Below are positions 39,933 to 46,835 of a DNA stretch of 64,000 nucleotides, in pieces; positions within the stretch are counted from its first letter, which is position 1; each line of letters starts with the position of its first letter. The notes below the pieces were generated by a model that saw only the letters and a list, made by a program, of their open reading frames with translations, was not told where the DNA came from and ran no database searches. The position numbers and the translations under genes are program-made. Source of the stretch: an uncultured Collinsella sp. (GTDB lineage Bacteria > Actinomycetota > Coriobacteriia > Coriobacteriales > Coriobacteriaceae); the NCBI GenBank assembly GCA_938005465.1, contig CALLNU010000029.1, positions 23,654 through 87,653 of the forward strand, in the 5' to 3' direction.

Positions 39933-41045
39933 CTAGGCGGGTTTAAGCCCAAAACACGCCCGCAGCGTGTTAAATAGCGCCTCTTGTTTCTTTCTGCAAG
40001 CGTCAACACGGTTGCGATATCGCTTACCCATACGTTGGTGGATGCGCCATGCGAGCGCTTCCATCGCTTCCATGTCGCAGAGCATTTCGTTGTTGACCGT
40101 CGCGACCTCGATTCCCATAGTAATCAAGCCCGTGTTGCGTTTTTCATCATGGATACGTCCCCTCCGGGAGGAATGGCCCAGCTCACCGTTGTATTCCAGG
40201 TCAAACCGGGCTGCTTCCTGATGGGCATCGCAAACCGCATACGGCATCCCCGAGATCGCCTGCGCTCGGTCGTTGAACTCGATCTTGTGGTCGGTCTTAA
40301 AGGGACCGCAGGCAAATCCGCCATAGGAAAACGGAAGCGAAAACATGGCAAGCATGATGCATTCCATGGGTGAGCGCAGGTTTTCCGACAGAAAGGGGCA
40401 CAGCCGCCGCAGCTGCTTGGCCGCGCTCCCCTTGCATGCCGCAAGGTAATCTGCCAGGCGATCGGGCGTCAGCACTGGCTCTACCTCAAAGTAGCCCACA
40501 TCTGACGGCTGGTCCTTATCCTTTGCAAGCCTGTTCACGGTAGGCGAGCTGTAGGGAGGCAAATACTGCCCGCGATCGCTCAGCGAAATCTTGGAGCACA
40601 GCTCCTGGGCCAGGGCAAATGCCTGGATACAGCCGACTTCGCGCGCAACGGCGGCACAGAGGACCTCGGGAGACAAGCTGTACACCCCCGGCTCCACCTC
40701 CAAAATCGAAGCGTCCGGCAGGCCTGTAGAACAAACGGACCAGCTTGCACCAGGCATGCGGCGACGCTGCTTTGCAGACCCCACCAGTAGGCACAGGTCT
40801 TCTTGAACCTCGCCACTCACGACCCCGATCCTCACCAAATCGGAAAGATAGATGTCCTCGGCCGAGGGCGACGATGCGCGCAGCACACGGCACTCTTCAT
40901 CGGGAGCGAGGTCCCTCCAACTGATGTAACCCATTTGTCGGCGCTCGGCGCGCATCATGCGCAGCGCCGAGGCGCCAGTCAGGATTACAGAGGCCGCCAG
41001 TTGCTCGCTTGTCGGCTCGATGCGTCGCGCTATCTTCACTGCCAC
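39933..41045 (-). CDS. Unknown protein, possible endonuclease-like C-terminal domain
   Basis: A 370-residue protein from a GTG at 41045 with GGGGTGG 4-10 nt upstream, 10 bp after the comF stop. The frame is open further into comF but there it is only a shadow. Residues 10-60 (PTSEQLAASVILTGASAL, MGYISWRDLAPDEE) faintly recall antitoxin-like N-termini that precede nuclease domains. Residues 255-350 have FKTDHKIEFNDRAQA, ARFDLEYNGELGH, and later ITMGIEVATVNNEM, which could be the core of a PD-(D/E)XK-like fold (Asp, Glu and a distant acidic residue). This is a weak resemblance. It is likely cotranscribed with comF. Confidence 0.65.
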   Translation of the reverse strand: MAVKIARRIEPTSEQLAASVILTGASALRMMRAERRQMGYISWRDLAPDEECRVLRASSPSAEDIYLSDLVRIGVVSGEVQEDLCLLVGSAKQRRRMPGASWSVCSTGLPDASILEVEPGVYSLSPEVLCAAVAREVGCIQAFALAQELCSKISLSDRGQYLPPYSSPTVNRLAKDKDQPSDVGYFEVEPVLTPDRLADYLAACKGSAAKQLRRLCPFLSENLRSPMECIMLAMFSLPFSYGGFACGPFKTDHKIEFNDRAQAISGMPYAVCDAHQEAARFDLEYNGELGHSSRRGRIHDEKRNTGLITMGIEVATVNNEMLCDMEAMEALAWRIHQRMGKRYRNRVDACRKKQEALFNTLRACFGLKPA

Positions 41046-41055
41046 AAAACCACCC

Positions 41056-41862
41056 CTACCAAACGCGTGCGATAGCGAGGCCATCGACGGCCGCGGCACC
41101 GGCACGTTTGAGCTCCGCCGAGGCCGCTGCCATGGTCGCGCCCGTGGTAATGACATCATCGATGAGCAGCAGACGGCGGCCGCGCACATCCTCGACCGTC
41201 TCGTACACGCCCCGGGCATGCTCCCGGCGCTCATCGCGGCCGAGCTCTCGCTGGTCACCATGACCGTATTTGACCAGGGCGTCCAGCAACGGGACACCCG
41301 AAAGATCGCAAAACGAGCGCGCAATTGCTTCCATATGGTCGAATCCACGCCGCCGAAACGCCGCCGCAGTCGCGGGCACAAACACCACCGCGTCCGCACC
41401 GGACAGCACACCGCCGTAGCGATCGGGGGCTGCCGCCTGGGCATGCAAGACGGTGTCGTAGAATAGCTCCGCCAGATACGGTGCCAGACGGCGCTCGCCC
41501 GCATCCTTGTACGCCTTGATGATGCGCGGCAGCGGATGTGCGTAGACGGCACACGCCAGACAGCGATCGAGCGCCTCGGCCATTGCCGAAGACGCGCCCT
41601 CGACCGAGCACTCGGTGCACAGCAAATCCCCAAACGGGGCACCACATCGGATGCAGCTATGGCACGGGTCGATGAGCGCGAGCGATGCCAGACAATCCTG
41701 GCAGATCAGCGCACCGGAGCGCTCGCAGCCGGCGCATCGCGTGGGCGACAACGCCTCGAGCGCCTCGTATGTCACGTGCTCGGCAAGCGGTAGCAATTCG
41801 TCCGCAAACGGTAGGACACCTGCGCCCTGCAAGCGAGTCAATACGTTCAGATGTCTCTTCAT
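41056..41862 (-). CDS. comF: ComF family phosphoribosyltransferase-like protein
   Basis: A 268-residue ComF-type protein. The N-terminal zinc ribbon has RCAGCERSGALICQDCL and CHSCIRCGAPFGDLLCTEC cysteine pairs (about residues 42-85), and the phosphoribosyltransferase domain ends in RLLLIDDVITTGATMAAA, the PRPP-binding loop. In naturally competent bacteria ComF aids DNA uptake; no other competence gene is seen here. Its ribosome binding site (GGGAGGG) lies inside the 3' arm of a perfect 12-bp hairpin directly before the ATG, which may restrict translation. Confidence 0.9.
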   Translation of the reverse strand: MKRHLNVLTRLQGAGVLPFADELLPLAEHVTYEALEALSPTRCAGCERSGALICQDCLASLALIDPCHSCIRCGAPFGDLLCTECSVEGASSAMAEALDRCLACAVYAHPLPRIIKAYKDAGERRLAPYLAELFYDTVLHAQAAAPDRYGGVLSGADAVVFVPATAAAFRRRGFDHMEAIARSFCDLSGVPLLDALVKYGHGDQRELGRDERREHARGVYETVEDVRGRRLLLIDDVITTGATMAAASAELKRAGAAAVDGLAIARVW

Positions 41863-41865
41863 GAC

Positions 41866-41901
41866 ACAACCCTCCCTACGCGAAGGCGAAGGGAGGGTTG
41901 T
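41866..41901 (-). promoter_or_regulatory. Hairpin sequestering the comF ribosome binding site
   Basis: On the minus strand ACAACCCTCCCT pairs perfectly with AGGGAGGGTTGT around a 12-base loop; the right arm ends 3 nt before the comF ATG and contains the Shine-Dalgarno. There is no T-run, so a plain terminator is less likely. Confidence 0.6.
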
Positions 41902-41963
41902 CGGTGTAGAGCCATGATACCCAGAGGTGCTGGGGTCAGACAGGTTGCATCCGTTTACGGGCG

Positions 41964-43658
41964 CTATTCGCCGGTAGGCGGTTGCGGTGCGGACGAGGTG
42001 CGGGTCGAGCCTTCGCCGCCGTCCTGGCGCGGCTTGCGGGAGCGACGGCGACGGCGACGCTTTTGACCCTGGTCGGTCGAGCCCTCGCCACCGCGATTCT
42101 CACGCGGTTCGCACTCGTCGCGAGCGCCGCCGTGCGAAGCCTTGGCGGCAGCTCCTCCGCCATCGCCGGGGCGACGGCGCGTGACCTTGACTTCGCCATC
42201 CGAAACCTGATCGGCCACAGAAGGAATCGAGGGTTTCTGCTGCGCGCCCGAGGAATGGCGACGACGCGGACGTGACGCGCGCTCCTCCTCGCCACGCGGC
42301 TTGCCAGCCTTGTCGGCAGGCGCGTCGGAGGCCGAGGCGCCCTTGGGAGCGGCACCGGCCTCGCGAGCAGCTGCGGCGCGGAAGGCGTCCTCGCGCTCCT
42401 CGCTCGACAGGTGACGGCGACGACGGCGCGTGGGGTTCATGCCACCGCCGCGATTTTGCTGCTGGGGCTGCTGAGCCTCGCGCTCGCGGGAAGCGTTCTT
42501 ACCCGCGGCCTCGCCATTGTCGACGGACGCCGTGCGCTTGCGGCGGCGACGGCCATCGGCTGCTCCCTCGGTCTCGGGCGCCTCGGCCTTGCCGCGGCCC
42601 TTTCCACGGCCACGGCCCTCGCCCTGGCCCTGAGCGGTGCGAGCATCGGATTCGGCATCGCGACGACGGCGCTTGGGCATCGATGTGCCGGCCAGACGAT
42701 CGGCGCTCGACAGGCCATCGCCCACGTCGACGCCGTTTTCGCGATCGAGTTCCATGAGCGCCAGACGCATCTCGGGCGACTCGATGCGCTCGAGCACGTC
42801 GCGCGTCACGCAGTCGGGGCGGCAGTTGCAGCCCTGCTCGGCGGCCTTCTTTTTGCAACCCTCCGAGCACGTCATATCGGCCAGGTTGACCTTAAAGACT
42901 TTGCCGTTCTCCAGGCGCAGCACCAGCTGCTCACGCGGCGTGTCATATTCCTGGATGCGCGCCTTGCCAAGCGGCGTATCGATAAGCGTCTTCTTTTTGG
43001 GCGCGCGGCTCTTAAAGTCCTTGTACGCCTCGAACTCGTAGCGCAGGCAGCACATCAGGCGGCCGCAGACGCCACTAATCTTGGACGAGTTGAGCGGCAG
43101 GTCCTGCTCCTTTGCCATGCGGATCGAAACCGGCTCAAACTGTCCGCCAAAGCGCGTGCAGCAGAGCTCCTGGCCGCACTGGGCATAGCCGCCCACCAGG
43201 CGGGTCTCGTCGCGCACGCCGATCTGGCGCATGTCGACGCGAATGTGCAGCGTCGAGGACAGATCCTTGACGAGCTGACGGAAATCGACGCGCTCCTCGG
43301 CCGCGAAGTAGAACACAGCCTTCTCGCCGCCAAACAGGTACTCGACGCCGACCGGCTTCATCTCGAGGTCGAGCTCTTTGACCAGACGACGGAAGTCGAC
43401 CATGGCCTCGTCGCCCTGAATGGCCAGGTCGTCGGCAAGCTGCAGGTCGATGTCGCTCGCCACGCGCAGCACGGGCTTGAGCGGCTGACCGATCTCGTCT
43501 TGCGGCACCTCAAAGGGATCGGCCGTGACCAGGCCGATCTCGGTTCCGCGCTCGGTGGAGCAAATAGCATAATCGGCCTCGAGGATATCCAGATCCTGTG
43601 GATCGAACCACAGGTCGCGCGAGGCGTAGGTAAACTTAACGGGTACGACTAACGGCAT
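41964..43658 (-). CDS. PSP1-domain protein (RicT/YaaT-like) with long basic tail
   Basis: A 564-residue protein. Residues 1-290 match RicT/YaaT: the PSP1 domain and the cysteine motifs CGQELCCTRFGGQF and CGRLMCCLRYEFEAYKDF that bind an iron-sulfur cluster in the RicAFT complex, which affects RNA processing by RNase Y. A further Cys-rich piece (CSEGCKKKAAEQGCNC) follows. The last 250 residues are low-complexity, with many Arg/Lys blocks (KRRRRD, RRRRRH, KRRRRRRSRK) and Gly-Arg pairs, probably disordered and RNA- or DNA-binding. Usual length in Firmicutes is about 275. It overlaps the holB end by 10 bp, in the common tmk-holB-ricT order. No other Ric partner is in the window. Confidence 0.9.
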   Translation of the reverse strand: MPLVVPVKFTYASRDLWFDPQDLDILEADYAICSTERGTEIGLVTADPFEVPQDEIGQPLKPVLRVASDIDLQLADDLAIQGDEAMVDFRRLVKELDLEMKPVGVEYLFGGEKAVFYFAAEERVDFRQLVKDLSSTLHIRVDMRQIGVRDETRLVGGYAQCGQELCCTRFGGQFEPVSIRMAKEQDLPLNSSKISGVCGRLMCCLRYEFEAYKDFKSRAPKKKTLIDTPLGKARIQEYDTPREQLVLRLENGKVFKVNLADMTCSEGCKKKAAEQGCNCRPDCVTRDVLERIESPEMRLALMELDRENGVDVGDGLSSADRLAGTSMPKRRRRDAESDARTAQGQGEGRGRGKGRGKAEAPETEGAADGRRRRKRTASVDNGEAAGKNASREREAQQPQQQNRGGGMNPTRRRRRHLSSEEREDAFRAAAAREAGAAPKGASASDAPADKAGKPRGEEERASRPRRRHSSGAQQKPSIPSVADQVSDGEVKVTRRRPGDGGGAAAKASHGGARDECEPRENRGGEGSTDQGQKRRRRRRSRKPRQDGGEGSTRTSSAPQPPTGE

Positions 43659-44776
43659 TTCAGTGCCTTCCTGATATCGAACAGCATGACCTCGATGGCC
43701 AGCTGGGGAGTAACGTTTCTGGCGATGTTGCGCTCGGCGGTTGCGACCGCCTCGAGCGCCCGGGTGGCGCCCGCAACATTGGTCGCGGCGGCAAGCCGAC
43801 CGATCGTGTCGCGCACATCCTCGTTCACGACGTCGGCTGCCTCGTCCTGAAGCGTCAGCAGCACGTCGCGCATGAGCGTCCGCGCGCTCGCCAGCGCTTC
43901 CATGATACCCGAACGCTCGCGCGCGTTGAGTTCGCGCTTGTTGCGGTCCTCAAGCTGCTTCAATGCTCCACGCGACAAGTAGTCGGCGTTTTGCTCGAGC
44001 ACCTTTTCCTGCGTGGACTTGACCTCGGCGAGCGGCGCCTTAACGGCGACGATGAGCGACTTGGCGCGGCTGAGCACGTCGGCCTCGTCGGCGGCGATGA
44101 GCGAATCGATGGCGCGAACCATCTGACGGCGGGCGTCCTGGCGCTCGGCGCTCTTGAGGAACTCGATGCCACGCGTGGGGCTCCCCGCCACGGCAACAGC
44201 CATGCGACAACGCGCGATATCCTGACCGGTGGCGCGGCTCACGGCCTGCGCGGCGACGGCGGGCGATACCAGCCGAAACGGCACGCACTGGCAGCGGCTC
44301 ACGATGGTGGGCAGCATCACATCTGCCGAGGTGCCCAGCAAGATGAACATAACGCCCTCGGGCGGCTCCTCGAGTGTTTTGAGCAGTGCGTTGGCGGTGT
44401 TAGCGCGCAGCTGCTCGGCACGGTCGATGATATAGACCTTGGCCTTGGCGCGGATGGGCGCCAGTGGCACGTCATCGAGCAGCTCGCGGGTCTGGGCGAT
44501 GAGGTAGCCCGTGGCACTCTCGGGCGTGTAGTAGTGCACGTCGGGGTGCGTATGGCGGGCGACGCGCACGCAGCTATCGCATGAGCCGCAGCCATCCTGC
44601 TCGCACAGGAATGCCTGGGCAAGCGCCCACGCGGCGTCGAGCTTGCCCGCGCCGGGCGCGCCCAAAAACAGGTAGGCGTGCGACGCGCGACCGCTCGCGA
44701 CGGCATTGGTCAAAAAGTCGCGCACGCGCTGTTGGGTGTCGAGCTTGGCCAGCAGGCTTGCCTGAGCGGGGGCCAT
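43649..44776 (-). CDS. holB: DNA polymerase III delta-prime subunit
   Basis: A 375-residue clamp-loader subunit. The ATG at 44776 has CAGGAGG 10 nt upstream and lies 2 bp past the tmk stop; a start seven codons earlier would overlap tmk. The AAA+ domain has the P-loop-like FLGAPGAGKLDAAW, a four-Cys zinc site CEQDGCGSCDSC, VYIIDRAEQLRANTANALLKTLEEPP and the SRC motif in IVSRCQC. The C-terminal collar follows. It helps load the sliding clamp during replication. Confidence 0.93.
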   Translation of the reverse strand: MAPAQASLLAKLDTQQRVRDFLTNAVASGRASHAYLFLGAPGAGKLDAAWALAQAFLCEQDGCGSCDSCVRVARHTHPDVHYYTPESATGYLIAQTRELLDDVPLAPIRAKAKVYIIDRAEQLRANTANALLKTLEEPPEGVMFILLGTSADVMLPTIVSRCQCVPFRLVSPAVAAQAVSRATGQDIARCRMAVAVAGSPTRGIEFLKSAERQDARRQMVRAIDSLIAADEADVLSRAKSLIVAVKAPLAEVKSTQEKVLEQNADYLSRGALKQLEDRNKRELNARERSGIMEALASARTLMRDVLLTLQDEAADVVNEDVRDTIGRLAAATNVAGATRALEAVATAERNIARNVTPQLAIEVMLFDIRKALKCR

Positions 44777-44777
44777 G

Positions 44778-45461
44778 TTACTCGGCCTCCTGGGCAAGCG
44801 CGGCGGTGACGGCGTCCTGGGAAATGTCGAGGCCGTAGGCGCGTACCTGCTCGACCGTCTGCGCGAAGACGTCCTCGATGGACGCGGTGGCGTCGATGAG
44901 CTTTACGCGGTTTGGTTCCTCGGCGGCAATGGCGCAAAATCCCTGGTAAACACGCTCTTGGAAGGCCATGCCCTTAGCCTCCATGCGATCTGCCGCGCCA
45001 CGGGCTGCCATGCGCAGCGCCGCCTGCTCGGGCGTGATGCGATAGACGAGCGTGAGCGCCGGGTGCGTACCCGCGACGGCCAGGTTGTTGGCGTCGCGTA
45101 CTATCTGGCGATCAAGGCCATCGGCAAACGCCTGGTAGCAGGTCGTGGAATCGTAGAAGCGATCGCACAGGACCACCTTACCGACAGCAAGGGCGGGCAC
45201 GATGACCTCGTGCACCAACTGAGCGCGCGCCGCCTCGTAGAGCAACAACTCGCAGGTGTCGCCCATCGCTGTATTGGCGGGGTCGAGCAGCAGAGCACGG
45301 ATCTTTTCGCTGATGGCGGTACCGCCCGGCTCGCGCAGGCTCACAACCTGGTAGCCAGCGAGTTCAAGAGCGCGGGCAAGCAGGCGCGCCTGCGTGGACT
45401 TGCCGGCGCCATCGACGCCCTCGAGCGTGATAAAGCTATGTTGAGCGGGCTCAAAAGCCAT
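44778..45461 (-). CDS. tmk: Thymidylate kinase
   Basis: A 227-residue dTMP kinase, making dTDP for DNA synthesis. It has the P-loop ITLEGVDGAGKSTQ, the substrate motif REPGGT, CDRFYDSTTCYQ (DR-F/Y motif) and a lid region with AARGAADRMEAKG. Length is a little above the usual 205-215. First gene of the tmk-holB-ricT group, preceded by a palindromic repeat and a divergent zinc-ribbon gene. Confidence 0.95.
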   Translation of the reverse strand: MAFEPAQHSFITLEGVDGAGKSTQARLLARALELAGYQVVSLREPGGTAISEKIRALLLDPANTAMGDTCELLLYEAARAQLVHEVIVPALAVGKVVLCDRFYDSTTCYQAFADGLDRQIVRDANNLAVAGTHPALTLVYRITPEQAALRMAARGAADRMEAKGMAFQERVYQGFCAIAAEEPNRVKLIDATASIEDVFAQTVEQVRAYGLDISQDAVTAALAQEAE

Positions 45462-45563
45462 GGGCGCAGCCCCTTCCTACAAGGCGCGTAAATGCAGATA
45501 TATCAACCAAGCCATGATACCCCAGTGCTCGGTGCGTCCCCAATGGCTAAAGGTGCCTTTCCA

Positions 45564-45632
45564 AAGTTGCGGTGAAATAGGGACTGATTGAAGCTCTGAG
45601 ACCGCCAAACAGTCCCTATTTCACCGCAACTT
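45564..45632. repeat. Palindromic intergenic repeat (TTGCGGTG arms), copy 2
   Basis: Perfect 23-bp arms (left begins AAGTTGCGGTGAAATAGGGA; right ends ATTTCACCGCAACTT) with a 23-bp centre, in the gap between tmk and the divergent zinc-ribbon gene. Copy 1 is at 748-815. Confidence 0.9.
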
Positions 45633-45700
45633 ATGATGGAGAATTTTGGACGCTGGGTATAATCGTCGTATTGCATTGAAATGTGGCGAAAGGAGTGGCA

Positions 45701-46690
45701 ATGTCTCGGTATTGCGCCTCGTGCGGCAAACTTCTTGCAGATAATGCCAAGTTCTGCACCTCGTGCGGTGCACCCGTTGAGCAAACAACCGCAAGCGATA
45801 GCCAGCCCGCTTTTGAGCAGACCGGTTCCCTCGATACGCCGCAAGCCAAGGCGGACGACCCCCTCGCCTATCGCCCCGACCCCGCCGCAGGCCCCGCGGC
45901 CGTCGAGACCACGCAGCGCATACCCGTCGCGAGCGGCTCGCCCCAACAGCAGCCGGCTCCCGCATACGCGCCCGCTTCGCCACAGACCCCCGCTCCCAAA
46001 AAGAGCGGCATCGGGCCGCTTATCGCCGTTATCGTTGTGCTGGTGGCGATCATCATCGCCCTGGTCGTTTTCTTTGTGATCAAGCCTTTCGACAACGCCG
46101 CCACGCAGACGACTGCCGAGGTAGCTAAGCTGCACCATGACGTCGACGACGATGACCTAAAGCCTCTCGGCGATCCCAACAGCCTGTACGACGATGACGA
46201 CGATGACGATGACGACGAGGATGGCGGCGAAGCAACGCTCTCCGAGCAGAATCTCTACCGCCGACTGAGCGAATACTACGACCTGCTCGAAGACCTCGAC
46301 AACTACGTCCGTGGCTGCGCGCAGAACTTCAACGGCAGTTATCTGGAAGAGGATCGAACCGCCCGTCAAAATCTCGCCGACGTCGCCGAGCGCACGGAGG
46401 ACACCATCGAGCAGTATTACGACATCGTCGAGGACCTAGACGTTCCGACGAGCTCCAAGAACTACAGCTCCTGGAAGGACATCATCGCCCTGTACGACGA
46501 CCTGGATCACCGCATTGACGCAATCTGTGATGCCTGGGAGATCAGCCTGAAATACGCCAAGCCTGCGGACCACAAGAATGAGATCGTGGCGCCGCTGTCG
46601 CGCGACAACGTGGCGGGCACCAATGACAATAAGTACCGCCTAGACTTTGAGGAGCGCTATCCCGGCGCCAAGCCTGTCGAGGTGAACTAG
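45701..46690 (+). CDS. Zinc-ribbon membrane protein with acidic stretch
   Basis: A 329-residue protein from the ATG at 45701 (AAAGGAG 6 nt upstream). It begins with a zinc ribbon, CASCGKLLADNAKFCTSCG (residues 5-23), then a Pro/Ala/Gln-rich linker to about 100, one membrane helix at about 104-125 (IGPLIAVIVVLVAIIIALVV), a run of ten acidic residues mostly Asp (about 160-172), and a helical extracellular domain with many Tyr and Asp. The layout is common to unassigned actinobacterial proteins. Single-gene unit; function unknown. Confidence 0.8.
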   Translation: MSRYCASCGKLLADNAKFCTSCGAPVEQTTASDSQPAFEQTGSLDTPQAKADDPLAYRPDPAAGPAAVETTQRIPVASGSPQQQPAPAYAPASPQTPAPKKSGIGPLIAVIVVLVAIIIALVVFFVIKPFDNAATQTTAEVAKLHHDVDDDDLKPLGDPNSLYDDDDDDDDDEDGGEATLSEQNLYRRLSEYYDLLEDLDNYVRGCAQNFNGSYLEEDRTARQNLADVAERTEDTIEQYYDIVEDLDVPTSSKNYSSWKDIIALYDDLDHRIDAICDAWEISLKYAKPADHKNEIVAPLSRDNVAGTNDNKYRLDFEERYPGAKPVEVN

Positions 46691-46707
46691 TGCTTTGTCG
46701 TTCCCGA

Positions 46708-46762
46708 GCCGGCAGTTTAGGGACGTTCCTAAACTGCCGGCAGAAAAGGAACGTCCCTAACT
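46708..46762. repeat. Palindromic intergenic repeat (GGCAGTTTAGG arms)
   Basis: GCCGGCAGTTTAGG pairs perfectly with CCTAAACTGCCGGC around GACGTT (46708-46741), followed by a partial second copy GGAACGTCCCTAACTGCC. The CGTCCC core links it with the other short repeats of this window. Confidence 0.75.
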
Positions 46763-46770
46763 GCCAGATA

Positions 46771-46808
46771 AAAAACGAGCGAGGATTTTGAGGTCCTCGC
46801 TCGTTTTT
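46771..46808. terminator. Bidirectional terminator between convergent genes
   Basis: AAAAACGAGCGAGGA pairs with TCCTCGCTCGTTTTT around a TTTTGAGG-type loop, giving a T-run on either strand. Confidence 0.92.
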
Positions 46809-46835
46809 GTTTTAGGTGATGTTTCGACCGTGCGG

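Noticed and set aside
41046..41645. 5' extension of the unknown gene downstream of comF
   Set aside because: The extra 200 codons lie out of frame within comF, whose phosphoribosyltransferase motifs are clear; a GTG with a ribosome binding site at 41045 is a better start.
46180..46215. Asp-codon repeat in the zinc-ribbon protein as a phase-variable tract
   Set aside because: The GAC/GAT codons vary and form a trinucleotide stretch that would not shift the frame; an acidic loop is the simpler reading.
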